Below, piece by piece: positions 1 to 8,064 of a stretch of 32,024 nucleotides of DNA. Made by a program: the position numbers and the translations under genes. Where the stretch lies: contig LGGV01000007.1 in assembly GCA_001509095.1 (NCBI GenBank), forward strand, positions 1 through 32,024, given 5' to 3'. Each line of letters opens with the position of its first letter. Position 1 is the stretch's first letter. The notes beneath the pieces were generated by a model. The model worked only from the letters and a program-made list of their open reading frames with translations. It searched no databases and had not been told where the DNA came from. This stretch comes from Synergistales bacterium 58_81 (GTDB taxonomy: Bacteria > Synergistota > Synergistia > Synergistales > Thermovirgaceae).

Positions 1-258
1 CTGCCTGGCATTTTCAAGGAGGAGAAGGTCCCTGCCGCTCTTCGACTGGCCTTTCTCCTCCACGAGAGCTATCGAACGGTAGGGGTTTTTCATCAGCCTC
101 CCATTCGGAGGCAGAGGGGATCCCAGCAGGGAATAACCCTCCAGCATCATCCTCGAGGCCTCTTCGACAACTTCGACGGGTGACCCCTCAACTTTACGCG
201 AATTTTCGTATTTCTCAAAAGCAAGAGGGTTATTGGTCACGACAAGTATGATCTTCAA
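1..258 (-). CDS. grdX: GrdX family protein, 5' part only (runs off the window)
   Basis: Reading the minus strand from a TTG at 256-258 gives 86 codons open to the window edge. The protein begins KIILVVTNNPL and continues with VEGSPVEVVEEA and KNPYRSIAL. This is the N-terminal pattern of the GrdX family, small proteins found in glycine, sarcosine and betaine reductase gene clusters. Their biochemical role is not established. A purine-rich GGGGAG lies about 13 bases before the TTG, which is a rather long spacing, so the exact start is not certain. No other in-frame start is visible nearby. The gene lies downstream of grdB on the same strand but is separated from it by a terminator hairpin, so it may depend on readthrough or its own promoter. 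The C-terminus is outside the window. Confidence 0.8.
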   Translation of the reverse strand, partial: MKIILVVTNNPLAFEKYENSRKVEGSPVEVVEEASRMMLEGYSLLGSPLPPNGRLMKNPYRSIALVEEKGQSKSGRDLLLLENARQ

Positions 259-324
259 AGGGACACATCCACTCCCCGGAGTCTGCGGATGACCAATTAT
301 AACCTTCCCGGACCTTCCTTTTCC

Positions 325-358
325 AGAAAAAAGAGGCGGAAGGCCCAAGCCTACCGCC
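325..358 (-). terminator. Rho-independent terminator after grdB
   Basis: On the minus strand, GGCGGTAGGC and GCCTTCCGCC form a 10-base-pair stem with one mismatch and a TTGG loop (335-358). It is followed by TCTTTTTTCT (325-334). It sits about 30 bases past the grdB stop and before grdX, so it should end most grdEB transcripts. Confidence 0.8.
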
Positions 359-390
359 CCGCATCGAACGAACAGCTCCCCCCAGCCTTT

Positions 391-1701
391 CTAGGAGGTG
401 AAGATGGTCTGCTCCTCTACCGGCGTCTGGATCGCCCTCAGGGCTCTCTCTAGAAGCTCCCGCCTCACAGCCCTGTCGCCCTCGGCGTCTCTCGAGGGGT
501 CGCCCACAGGGTGGGGGATGGCAACGCCGGGCACGATCCTGTTCGCCCCCACCGTCAGCATTATGGGAACTATGGTGGCTATCTGGACCACCGGTATCCC
601 TGCCGTGTTCTCGATCTCCCTTGCCATCGATGCACCGCACCGGGTACAGGTGCCTCAGGTGGAGGTAAGTATGACCGCATCCACACCGTCCTTCTTGAGC
701 CTTTCGCCGATCTCCTGGCCGAACCTCTCAGCATGGGCCACGGCGGTACCTGTCCCGGTCGTGGTGAAAACGTGATCGTAGAGCTTGCCGAATACCCCCT
801 CCCTCTCCATCTCCCTCATTATGTCGAGAGGGAGGACCCTATCGGGATCCTCGTTGGCCCACACCCGGTCATAGCCACCGTGGATGGACTCGAAGTTCTC
901 CGGGGTCAGGTCGTCAAGGCGGGAGATGTCGTAAACACCGTAGGATTCTGCCGATGAGACCCTTATATGGTCGGGGTTCCCCCGCGGGACTATGCCTCCG
1001 GAGCTTACCAGTGCTATGGTGGCATTTTTCAGGTCTTTCACCGGTTCCGCCGGAGGTATGCGTCTGAATACGGGCATCTCATACTCGGTGGAAAAGGGCT
1101 CTCCTGCAAGTTTCCTGAGGAGCATGTCAACGGCCCTCTTCGCCCCGTTGGTCTCGTGGAAGAAGTTCTTCCTGATCCCTCTCGGGAAATACCCTTCATC
1201 CTCTGCGGCGCCGAGAGGGGTCCCCTTCAGGATCTTCACGGCAAGGGCCGATATCGCACCTAGAGCATCCTTCATGCCTCTGGCGCTGTCAGAGGTCTTC
1301 ACGATGAAGGTCTTGGGGCTGTATAGCTCAACGCCCGGATTCTCCTTGTACATGCCCGTAATGGAAGGGATGCGGAGCGTCCCGGTCACGGCCGAACAGA
1401 TATCTCCGCAGGCCACGCCGTAGCGGCCGGCGTTGAACGCGGGACCCGCAACGAGAAGATCAGGCTTGAACTCCCCTATCAACCTGACGCACTCCGCCCT
1501 CGCCTCTTCAAGATGCTCGCCGTAATAGCTGTCCCCGCAGATGACCGTCCCGACCACTACGGCTTCTTCACCGAGGAGGCTCTGTATCTGCATGGCCGGG
1601 CCCACCGCCTCGGGGCGGGCCGAAGGCGGTACGTGGGCCTGTTCCTCTCCCCCCATGCCCGCGAAGAACTGGTTGATATAGCAAACTACTCTCCTGGTCA
1701 T
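391..1701 (-). CDS. grdB: Glycine/sarcosine/betaine reductase component B, selenocysteine subunit
   Basis: This is the selenoprotein subunit of protein B of the Grd reductase. It reductively splits glycine (or sarcosine/betaine) and passes a carboxymethyl group to the Sec of protein A. A conventional reading stops at TGA 655-657, but the same frame continues for 87 more codons to TAG at 391-393. The join reads DAVILTST-U-GTCTRCGASMAREIE, the family's Sec site, placing Sec at residue 349 of 436, the usual length for GrdB. A small hairpin just after the UGA (628-642) supports recoding. The ATG at 1699-1701 follows GGAGAGGGGGCGG and gives the family start MTRRVVCYINQFF; a longer reading from 1833 overlaps grdE and is rejected. 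It lies 19 bases behind grdE. GrdB cannot be separated from the sarcosine (GrdF) or betaine (GrdH) paralogues by eye. No grdA, grdC or grdD is in the window. Confidence 0.93.
628..657 (-). promoter_or_regulatory. Sec codon UGA and bacterial SECIS hairpin in grdB
   Basis: The UGA is at 655-657. After a 12-base spacer, CGGUGC (637-642) and GCAUCG (628-633) pair over six positions, including one G-U, around a GGU loop (634-636). The loop begins 18 bases after the UGA and starts with G. This matches what is known for bacterial SECIS elements bound by SelB: a short hairpin about 16-37 bases downstream with a G at the start of the loop. The hairpin was found by eye and was not folded computationally. 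Confidence 0.7.
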
Positions 1702-1720
1702 TTTCACACCGCCCCCTCTC

Positions 1721-3007
1721 CTATATCCACCGGGCCCCGATCCTGCTGAAACCGAGCTCGTTAGTGGAGCCGATGATCGCCTGCAGCTCAACGAACATGG
1801 AACCGTCCTTCCGGAGACTCTCTCCGGCACCACCCGAGAGGTTGGATATGGAGCTGTCGTAACCCAGTATCCTGTCCATGGCCGGAAGTTCTATCATCTC
1901 GTTGACGTTCCCGGCGGAGACGAAGGCCGTTATCTCCGGGGCGGCGTCGGCCAAACCCTGGCTCTTTCCGTCGGTACCGGCAGCCTCATCGGAAATTACC
2001 ACCGTCCTGATCCCCAGCTTCTCGCACTTGGCGGCGTTCATGCAGAGGTCAGTATCAGGGTTCCCGTAACCCTCTTCGGATACCACTACCCCATCGGCCC
2101 CGAGCATCCTGGCGAGGTTGGCGTTGAACCACGAGGTCCGCTCCTTGCCTGCAAGCCTTGTATCTTCCAGGGTTGGGATGACGCCCAGAAAGACCAGGTC
2201 CTTCCCATGCCTGCTGTAGAGCTCCTCCACTATCGGGTCGTTCAGGTGATGCCACGTAGTGTTCTTGTCGCAGGCTGATACGCAGTTCCCCGAGACCATG
2301 GCACCATCCATCTTTTCATTGGGGTGAATAAGGGTCGGTACCAGGTGCTTCATATCTGCACCGTAGAGGAAAGTGTCGTGGAGAAGCCCCTGGGTTATGG
2401 ACATGCAGAGATAGGCTATCTTTGGAAGGTGAGGGTACCTGGCGGACTCTTCAACGGGCCCTCCCATTTCATAGACCTTTACTTCATCGGCCTTTGAGCC
2501 CCTGCCCTTGTCGGCCAGGTACCACCCCAGCCTGAAACCTGCCTCACGGAGAGCCGCCTCGTAGGAGTGCTGGTCAAGACCTTCGACGGGCTCCACTACC
2601 AGGACCACGTTATTGGTCTGGGAAAAGGGAGAGTAGTCCGCTGCAGGGCCTGACATGTCGATGAGCCCTTCCTGGAAGGCGACAATGGGACCGCAGGTAA
2701 CGACGGCCGCTCCGTCAAGGACCAGTGTCGCTCCCTCACCCACGGTCTGCATCCCTCCCACGAAACCCGGGAAAACCTCCCCCGGGCCGGAAAGCTTGCA
2801 GCGGGGCTCGATAACGTCCTTAACCGGAATGATCCTTACGCTCTCGCCGGGGCGCGCAAACTCCAGCTCGGCCCTGGCAAACCTGTTATCCTTCATGGCT
2901 ACGGAGAGCATCTCCTCACGGTTGACGAACAAGGTCCCCTTCTCGACCTTTGTCTCGTCACCCCATGAGACATTCCTGACCGAAACCTTGTGCAATTCCA
3001 ACCTCAT
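1721..3007 (-). CDS. grdE: Glycine/sarcosine/betaine reductase component B, alpha/beta proprotein
   Basis: This is the precursor of the two carbonyl-containing subunits of protein B (GrdE, or GrdG/GrdI in the sarcosine/betaine forms). In this family the proprotein cleaves itself at an internal cysteine, which becomes a pyruvoyl group. That group forms a Schiff base with the amino substrate. The 428-residue length is normal. The central motif SGNCVSACDKNTTWHH holds Cys242 and Cys246; Cys242 is the likely pyruvoyl precursor by family knowledge. The ATG at 3005-3007 begins MRLELHKVSVRNV and follows GGAGGGGGGATAGCCC. The gene is followed after 19 bases by grdB, so the two B subunits are co-transcribed. 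A perfect TATAAT lies about 50 bases upstream. Substrate preference (glycine, sarcosine or betaine) cannot be read from the sequence. Confidence 0.93.
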   Translation of the reverse strand: MRLELHKVSVRNVSWGDETKVEKGTLFVNREEMLSVAMKDNRFARAELEFARPGESVRIIPVKDVIEPRCKLSGPGEVFPGFVGGMQTVGEGATLVLDGAAVVTCGPIVAFQEGLIDMSGPAADYSPFSQTNNVVLVVEPVEGLDQHSYEAALREAGFRLGWYLADKGRGSKADEVKVYEMGGPVEESARYPHLPKIAYLCMSITQGLLHDTFLYGADMKHLVPTLIHPNEKMDGAMVSGNCVSACDKNTTWHHLNDPIVEELYSRHGKDLVFLGVIPTLEDTRLAGKERTSWFNANLARMLGADGVVVSEEGYGNPDTDLCMNAAKCEKLGIRTVVISDEAAGTDGKSQGLADAAPEITAFVSAGNVNEMIELPAMDRILGYDSSISNLSGGAGESLRKDGSMFVELQAIIGSTNELGFSRIGARWI

Positions 3008-3053
3008 GGGCTATCCCCCCTCCAGGCTTCCTGTCATTGCTTCTTTCCCCCAG

Positions 3054-3059
3054 ATTATA
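3054..3059 (-). promoter_or_regulatory. Candidate -10 box of the grdEB promoter
   Basis: A perfect TATAAT is present on the minus strand, giving a start point near 3047 and a leader of about 40 bases before grdE. The -35 position (TATCAA at 17-base spacing) is poor. This suggests, as inference, that the promoter needs an activator. The divergent CdaR-type regulator and the palindrome at 3123-3144 are obvious candidates. Confidence 0.5.
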
Positions 3060-3122
3060 GGCCTGCTAATCCAGGGTTGATACTGTTCACCCTCAAGGAC
3101 TTGAACCCTTTTTAAAGGCACT

Positions 3123-3144
3123 TTTTTGTGCTTTTGCACAAAAA
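3123..3144. promoter_or_regulatory. Perfect 22-base palindrome, candidate operator between grdE and the CdaR-type gene
   Basis: TTTTTGTGC and GCACAAAAA are perfect inverted repeats separated by TTTT. The centre lies near -86 from the predicted grdEB start point and about 57 bases before the ATG of the divergent regulator. Such placement fits an activator site for grdEB that could also control the regulator itself. It is not followed by a T-run in either useful direction, so it is unlikely to be a terminator. The binding protein is not known. Confidence 0.5.
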
Positions 3145-3190
3145 GGAGTTATGGAAGATAATCGGTTGCAAGGAAAGGGAGGTGTTGCCC

Positions 3191-4369
3191 ATGCTCAGGC
3201 GCTTCGCACAGGTGATCTGCGAAACCACTCACGACATCATCGGCCACCACGTACTGGTCACCGACGGGAATGCCGTGATCATAGGAAGCAGCGACCCTTC
3301 GCGGCTTTTCACGGTACATACGCCTTCAGCCGAATGCATGAGGTCTCGGGCCGAGACCTATACCGACAGGGAAGAGGCCGGACGCATGGAGGGCGTCAAA
3401 CCCGGCGTAACGCTACCCGTCTGCCTTGCGGGAGAGGTGGTGGGTTCCATAGCCATCGCAGGGGATCACAGGGAAGTAGCCCGTTACGGCTACCTTGTAC
3501 AGAAACAGGCTGAGCTCTTTATCAGGGAGCAGGTTATCCAGGAATCGGCCGGCGCCAGGGACAGGGCGATCCAGGAACTGACAGCCCATATAGCCTCCTT
3601 CGCACCGGGTAACGATGATCCAGGTATTCTGGCCACCATGATAAAGGAACTGGGCTTCGAACCCGACACCCCCAGGATATGCCTGATACTGGAACCCGGG
3701 TCCGACAACCCCGCAACGCTGGATAGATTGAACGACCCCTTAGGGGGAGTGTCGGTCCGGAGCGGGATCCGGGAGATCATCAAAAACATCTTCCCAGAAC
3801 CGGCAAGCTTCTGCTCGAGCCTCGGACAGAAAAGGTTCGCGGTCTTTGCTTCCACCGGGAACGAAGCCGGGGACCCCATGGAAGGCTCCCTTGGAGAGGG
3901 TTGCAGAAGGTGCAGGGAGAACCTGGAAGAGATGGGTCTGACTTTGACCGTCGGAGCGGGATCCCTAGCCAGGACGGTAGAAGACCTCCACTACTCATAC
4001 GGCGATGCCTGGAAGGCCCTGACCATAGGGATCAAGAAGAACGAGCCCGGGAAGATCCACCGGATAGGTGATTACCTGATGGAAGATCTGCTCACAACGG
4101 TCAATGTCAAAAAGGGGAGGCGTTTCGCAAGCAAGGCCCTTTCGGGGCTCAGGAAGACCCCTGACGGCGAGGAGATGCTTCATACATTCAAGGTCTGGTG
4201 TCTGCACCCCTGCAGCCCGGGTGTAGTCGCGAAGGAACTGAATATTCACAGGAACACCCTTCACTACAGGATCGAAAAGATCAGGAAGGCGACCGGATAC
4301 GACATCAGGAGTTTCAGGGATGCCTTCGAACTCTTCATGGCGGTGACTCTGGAGATGCTTCACGAATGA
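3191..4369 (+). CDS. CdaR/PucR-type transcriptional regulator (putative sugar-diacid recognition domain plus helix-turn-helix)
   Basis: A 392-residue regulator with the CdaR (SdaR) layout. The N-terminal ligand-recognition region (roughly residues 1-130) begins MLRRFAQVICETTHDIIGHH and contains the VTDGNAVIIGSSDPSR stretch. A middle GGDEF-like/linker region follows. The C-terminal PucR-type helix-turn-helix reads ELNIHRNTLHYRIEKIRKATG. The ATG at 3191 is chosen because GGGAGG lies about eight bases upstream; a GTG at 3128 would add 21 residues that read through the palindrome. The gene is divergent from grdEB and so probably regulates it. The family was first described for glucarate/glycerate use in E. 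coli, but the ligand here may differ, for instance an amino acid or betaine-like compound. Its 3' end overlaps the converging WYL gene by 10 bases. Confidence 0.85.
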   Translation: MLRRFAQVICETTHDIIGHHVLVTDGNAVIIGSSDPSRLFTVHTPSAECMRSRAETYTDREEAGRMEGVKPGVTLPVCLAGEVVGSIAIAGDHREVARYGYLVQKQAELFIREQVIQESAGARDRAIQELTAHIASFAPGNDDPGILATMIKELGFEPDTPRICLILEPGSDNPATLDRLNDPLGGVSVRSGIREIIKNIFPEPASFCSSLGQKRFAVFASTGNEAGDPMEGSLGEGCRRCRENLEEMGLTLTVGAGSLARTVEDLHYSYGDAWKALTIGIKKNEPGKIHRIGDYLMEDLLTTVNVKKGRRFASKALSGLRKTPDGEEMLHTFKVWCLHPCSPGVVAKELNIHRNTLHYRIEKIRKATGYDIRSFRDAFELFMAVTLEMLHE

Positions 4370-5346
4370 CCCTTATGGACCATTGCGCAGAGAGCCGATA
4401 TCGACTCCCGCAAAGACAGGGGCTCCAGAACCTCCGCGTAGGGTGCGCTTGCCATTACCCAACGCCCTATCTCGTCCAGATCTGGAACCACTGCCGAGAT
4501 GGTTATACTCCCGTCGTCCATGTGCTCGATCCTCTGGGTAGGGTGCCATTTGGTCTCCTCCACGACAGTTGCAAGGGGGGCTCTTACCCTGACGGCCACC
4601 TTGTGTCTCCCGCCACCAGAGCAGCCGTACCAGGCCGAGGAGGCAAAGGACCTTGTATCCTGCCCCTCCGGCGGGGGTGAGTATTGTCCATCATCAAGGG
4701 CGAAGACGGAACTTATCCTCGATATCCTGTAGGTCCTCGGTTCGTCCCTTTCGGAGTATGAACCCCATACGTACCAGGCGTGGGCGAGAAAGAAGACCCC
4801 CCATGGTGAAATCCTTCTCTGCCTCCTGCCCTCAACGCTGTAGGGCGACTCGTACTGGAAGTGTATCCTCCTCCTGTCAGAAACAGCGTTGATTATCGTC
4901 TCGAAGACCATAGGGTCCATCCTGGAGACGGGGAGGGCTACCACGGTGCTCTCGGCGAGTTTCTTCCCCTGCTCAGCCATCGCCCCTGGAAGCATGGCCT
5001 TGAGCTTTCCCCAGAACCTGTTGCAGTCCTCGCTAAGATGGGGGAGAAAGTGGCTTACCATGTTCAGCCCTGCTGCGATGGAGATCACCTCTCGTCGGTT
5101 CATCTGCAGCTGAAGGATGAAGTTGCCGTTGCCGTGGAATTCATAGAGCCGCGTCCTCCTGTTGTACCAGATGCCGACGCCGAACTCATCCCTCAGGAAT
5201 TTGAGGTCCCTTTCAAGAGCCCGCCCATTGCCTCCGTAACCTAGGGCGGCCAGCAGGTGTTCCCTGCTCCTCCTGGGCTCATGGAAGAATTCCATAACCA
5301 GGCTGTTCAGCCGGCTAAGCCGGACCGAACTCATCTGGGAAGACAA
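4360..5346 (-). CDS. WYL-domain helix-turn-helix transcriptional regulator
   Basis: A 328-residue regulator of the YafY/WYL type. The N-terminal winged helix (about residues 10-85) carries the RALERDLKFLRDEFGVGI segment typical of DeoR-like HTH_11 domains. The WYL domain (about residues 140-215) shows AHAWYVWGSYSERDEPRTYR, with WYV in place of the eponymous WYL. A C-terminal extension domain (about 245-325) follows. WYL domains are thought to bind small ligands or nucleic acid. The start is taken as TTG at 5344-5346, with AGGGGG seven bases upstream; an ATG four codons later is too far from that ribosome site. It converges with the CdaR-type gene. Its target is not evident. Confidence 0.85.
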   Translation of the reverse strand: MSSQMSSVRLSRLNSLVMEFFHEPRRSREHLLAALGYGGNGRALERDLKFLRDEFGVGIWYNRRTRLYEFHGNGNFILQLQMNRREVISIAAGLNMVSHFLPHLSEDCNRFWGKLKAMLPGAMAEQGKKLAESTVVALPVSRMDPMVFETIINAVSDRRRIHFQYESPYSVEGRRQRRISPWGVFFLAHAWYVWGSYSERDEPRTYRISRISSVFALDDGQYSPPPEGQDTRSFASSAWYGCSGGGRHKVAVRVRAPLATVVEETKWHPTQRIEHMDDGSITISAVVPDLDEIGRWVMASAPYAEVLEPLSLRESISALCAMVHKGHS

Positions 5347-5382
5347 ACGACCGCCCCCTCTCGCGAAGATCCGGCAGATATT

Positions 5383-5958
5383 CTAGAAAGCGAACTTCTG
5401 GTAGTCTTTCGGGATCTCGAACAGCGCCTTGTCCTGGGGCCCTTCCTTGATGTTCGTGTAGGTCACGGTCACCTTGCCATCCTCGTCCTCGGTGACTCCC
5501 CTGATCGGGAAATTAAGCTTCTGGGCTATCCAGATCACGGAACTCCCCATGGCCTGTCGGTCCGGATCCTTGTAGTTGACCTCGTACTTGTCGCACTTGT
5601 AGCCCTCTATAGTCTCCGTCCCGATCTTCTTAAGGTCAGCTTCATCGGAGAGCCAGCCTTCGATATCCTCGTCACCCAGGACTATCTGTGCGTTGGGGAA
5701 CTCCATGTACATCTTCTCCTGGGGCATGATGACGTACATGATGTTCTTTGCCCCGTCTACGATGCCGATGCTCTTGCCTCCGCCCGGGACATCCATCTCC
5801 TGTCGCATGAGGCTTCCGCTTACGAAGATCTTTCCTATGACCGTCTCTTCTCCGCCCTCCATCTTCATGTCCGCCTGGAACTCAGCGGCGAAAGCGGAAC
5901 AGGAAAGGGTCATAACCACGACAACGGACAGGAACAGGATCAGCCTTCTCTTGCTCAT
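5383..5958 (-). CDS. Exported DUF4412-type protein (LolA/LppX-like fold)
   Basis: A 191-residue protein with a clear signal peptide: basic MSKRR, a hydrophobic stretch, then CSAFAAEF. The mature part shows the DUF4412 pattern of repeated beta strands: MKMEGGEETVIGKIFVSG, then IMYVIMPQEKMYMEF, then TIEGYKCDKYEV. Such proteins resemble outer-membrane lipoprotein carriers in fold, but their function is unknown. The single Cys in SCSAFA could suggest a lipobox, but it is not followed by a good +2 residue context, so cleavage by signal peptidase I at AFA is more likely. The start ATG at 5956-5958 has GAGGGT about eight bases upstream. A longer reading adds 15 residues before the signal peptide and is rejected. 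It is divergent from the DUF6305 gene. Confidence 0.75.
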   Translation of the reverse strand: MSKRRLILFLSVVVVMTLSCSAFAAEFQADMKMEGGEETVIGKIFVSGSLMRQEMDVPGGGKSIGIVDGAKNIMYVIMPQEKMYMEFPNAQIVLGDEDIEGWLSDEADLKKIGTETIEGYKCDKYEVNYKDPDRQAMGSSVIWIAQKLNFPIRGVTEDEDGKVTVTYTNIKEGPQDKALFEIPKDYQKFAF

Positions 5959-6033
5959 AACGGGTACCCTCTGTTCTATGGCTGGTTTTCGGTACCTGTC
6001 CATTATTCTACTACAACACAGGAAGACCAGACC

Positions 6034-6039
6034 ATTATA
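6034..6039 (-). promoter_or_regulatory. Candidate -10 box for the DUF4412 gene
   Basis: A TATAAT hexamer lies in the AT-rich 238-base divergent region, about 75 bases before the ATG on the minus strand. No convincing -35 was found at 16-18 base spacing, so this is only a candidate. Confidence 0.3.
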
Positions 6040-6051
6040 TGATGGTTGCTA

Positions 6052-6080
6052 TTGTTTATGTTATCTGTTCGCAGTATCAT
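6052..6080 (+). promoter_or_regulatory. Candidate promoter for the DUF6305-permease operon
   Basis: TTGTTT (6052-6057) and TATCAT (6075-6080) are 17 bases apart in an AT-rich stretch about 110 bases before the DUF6305 start. The -10 matches five of six consensus positions and the -35 three of six. Confidence 0.35.
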
Positions 6081-6196
6081 TCGACCATAAGATAAATATG
6101 AGAAATATTCTGGACATTTCGCATCCCTGGCCTTTAATGGTCGCAGGAGACTTATCATTTCTGGCCCCATGCCGGATAAAAGTGGAGGTGTTCCAA

Positions 6197-6754
6197 TTGC
6201 GGACAACTACAAGGAGGGCCGCCCTGTTCCTCCTGGCGGCGATCATCCTTATCTCGGCATCCTCCGTGGCCTTTGCCGCCCAGGTGGCCCTTACCTCGGT
6301 CGGGCAGAGCCCCGATGCCATGATGGTAATGGTGGTGCTGAAGAACATGAAGGTCGAGACCGACTTCGATGCGCTGATGAAACCTGAAGACCTTTCAGGA
6401 CATAAGGTCCTTATTGCCGTTGTCGGCGGAAGTTCAAAGGGCCTGGGCGCTGCAGGCATCAACCAGGAGCAGGAGAGGGACAGGGCCCTTGCCCTGATCG
6501 ACAAGGCAAAAGAGACCGGTGCCAGGATACTTGTCATGCACGTGGGTGGGGCCGGAAGAAGAGGTACCCTCTCCGACATGTTCATCGAAGCGGTGGTCCC
6601 TCTTGCGGAGCGTATTACCATCGTCAAAGGCGGGAACCTGGACGGTCTCTTCGACAGGATCAAGGGGGAGAACGTCCCTGTCACCGAGGTAGAGACCATA
6701 AGGGCCATCGAAGAGCCGCTGAAAAGTGATCTCTCTGACTGGGGAGTCCTCTAG
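6197..6754 (+). CDS. DUF6305 family periplasmic protein
   Basis: A 185-residue exported protein. It begins at TTG 6197, six bases after a strong GGAGGTG, and has a signal peptide (RTTTRR, a hydrophobic core, then SSVAFA). The mature protein carries two typical stretches, ALTSVGQSPDAMMVMVVL and LIAVVGGSSKGLGAAGI, then HVGGAGRRGTLSDMFIEAV and IVKGGNLDGLFDRI. I recognise these as the DUF6305 family, whose function is not established. The GGSSKGLG and HVGG segments alternate with beta-like strands, suggesting a small alpha/beta (Rossmann-like) fold. It is ten bases from the following DctM-like permease. It may therefore be the periplasmic partner of that permease in place of a DctP-type binding protein; this is inference from position only. 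Confidence 0.8.
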   Translation: MRTTTRRAALFLLAAIILISASSVAFAAQVALTSVGQSPDAMMVMVVLKNMKVETDFDALMKPEDLSGHKVLIAVVGGSSKGLGAAGINQEQERDRALALIDKAKETGARILVMHVGGAGRRGTLSDMFIEAVVPLAERITIVKGGNLDGLFDRIKGENVPVTEVETIRAIEEPLKSDLSDWGVL

Positions 6755-6764
6755 AGGCTCGGCC

Positions 6765-8051
6765 ATGAGCTGGTTCTGGCCGGAAGGTTTCTACACCCTG
6801 GCAATGATAACGGCCTTCGGTTTCGGCGCCTTCGCCCTGAAGCTGCCAATAGCCGTTGCCATGAGTTTTGCGGCCGTTACGGGCTCTCTCCTGGGAGGTG
6901 CAGGGATCCCCTTGCGGCACCTTGTGGAGGGCATGTTCGGCTACATCGACACGATCCTGATAATAGCCACGGCAATGATCTTCATGAAGACCATCGAGGC
7001 CACGGGGCTCCTTGAATCTGTCGCCGCATGGATGATCCGCAAGTTCAGGTCTTTTCCGGCGGTCCTGTCCCTTGGGATAGTCTTCCTGATAATGGTCCCC
7101 GGGATGATCACCGGATCCTCCACGGCCGCGGTCCTCACTACCGGGGCCCTGGTGGCGCCGGTGATGATAAAGCTCGGGGTTCCGACCCTGCAGACCGCAG
7201 CGGCAATTGCGATGTCGGCCATATACGGAATGATCGCACCGCCTATAAATCTACCTGCGATGATCATCGGCGGCGGCATAGACATGCCCTACGTCGGTTT
7301 CGGAATACCCCTTCTGATCTGCACCGTTCCGCTGGCCGTCTTCACCGCTCTCTGGCTGGTTTACCCGTCGCTCAGGAAGAAGAGCCACGACCCTGCCCTT
7401 GAGGAGGAGCTCTCAAGAATGGCACGGACACCGCTGACAGCCAGGCTTTTCCTCCCAATGGCCGCGCTGGTAGTGCTCCTCGGTGGAGAAAGGATGTTCC
7501 CGGAGGTCTGGCCCTCCCTGGGGATGCCGCTCTCATTCCTTATCGCTTCTGCTGTGGGCATCTTCTCCGGAGTCAAATGGAACATCCCCGAGACTGTCAA
7601 CGAGGCGGTCAACGATGCTCTGCCGGTAATGGGGATCCTTATGGGTGTGGGCATGTTTATCCAGATCATGACCCTCATAGGAGTGAGGGGCTTCGTGGTC
7701 GTTTCAGCCCTGGCTCTGCCTGCGTGGCTTCTCTACGTAGGCATAGCCACTTCGATGCCCCTCTTCGGGGCAGTATCGGCCTTTGGTTCGGCTTCGGTTC
7801 TTGGGGTTCCCTTTCTGCTGGCGCTTCTGGGCAGGAACGAGATACTTGTCGGTTCGGCCCTGAGCCTGATCGCCGGGCTCGGGGACCTGATGCCCCCCAC
7901 AGCACTGGCAGGCATCTTTGCCGCACAGGTCGTCGGCGAAAAGAACTACTTCAGGGTCCTGCGCTACTGCCTTGTGCCGGGCCTGCTGACAGCTGTCTGG
8001 GGGGTCGCGGTCATCCTGGGAGCCCAGTATATCGCGGGGATCCTCTACTAG
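6765..8051 (+). CDS. TRAP transporter large permease-like protein (DctM family), without DctQ or DctP neighbours
   Basis: A 428-residue integral membrane protein with about twelve hydrophobic segments. It has the DctM-like patterns VPGMITGSSTAAVLTTGAL and YGMIAPPINLPAMI, and a second-repeat counterpart near GDLMPPTALAGIFAAQVVG. TRAP large subunits carry sodium-driven uptake of organic acids and related solutes, normally together with a small membrane subunit (DctQ) and a soluble binding protein (DctP or TAXI). Here neither is present. The neighbours are a DUF6305 periplasmic protein upstream and a 47-residue membrane protein downstream. The ATG at 6765 is preceded by GAGG; the longer reading from 6726 lies inside the upstream gene. 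The substrate is unknown. The adjacent aspartoacylase-like and gamma-glutamyltransferase genes point to amino acids or acyl groups. Confidence 0.85.
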   Translation: MSWFWPEGFYTLAMITAFGFGAFALKLPIAVAMSFAAVTGSLLGGAGIPLRHLVEGMFGYIDTILIIATAMIFMKTIEATGLLESVAAWMIRKFRSFPAVLSLGIVFLIMVPGMITGSSTAAVLTTGALVAPVMIKLGVPTLQTAAAIAMSAIYGMIAPPINLPAMIIGGGIDMPYVGFGIPLLICTVPLAVFTALWLVYPSLRKKSHDPALEEELSRMARTPLTARLFLPMAALVVLLGGERMFPEVWPSLGMPLSFLIASAVGIFSGVKWNIPETVNEAVNDALPVMGILMGVGMFIQIMTLIGVRGFVVVSALALPAWLLYVGIATSMPLFGAVSAFGSASVLGVPFLLALLGRNEILVGSALSLIAGLGDLMPPTALAGIFAAQVVGEKNYFRVLRYCLVPGLLTAVWGVAVILGAQYIAGILY

Positions 8052-8064
8052 GAGGTAGGGTTAT

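Noticed and set aside
1702-1833. Longer grdB reading starting at 1833
   Set aside because: It overlaps the end of grdE and has no ribosome site; the family N-terminus begins at 1701.
3128-3144. Palindrome as a Rex or CRP site
   Set aside because: The half-sites resemble TTGTG/CACAA, but the spacing is four bases, not the six of those proteins.
5693-6196. Long upstream extension of the DUF6305 frame
   Set aside because: It runs antisense through the DUF4412 gene; the strong ribosome site and signal peptide fix the start at 6197.
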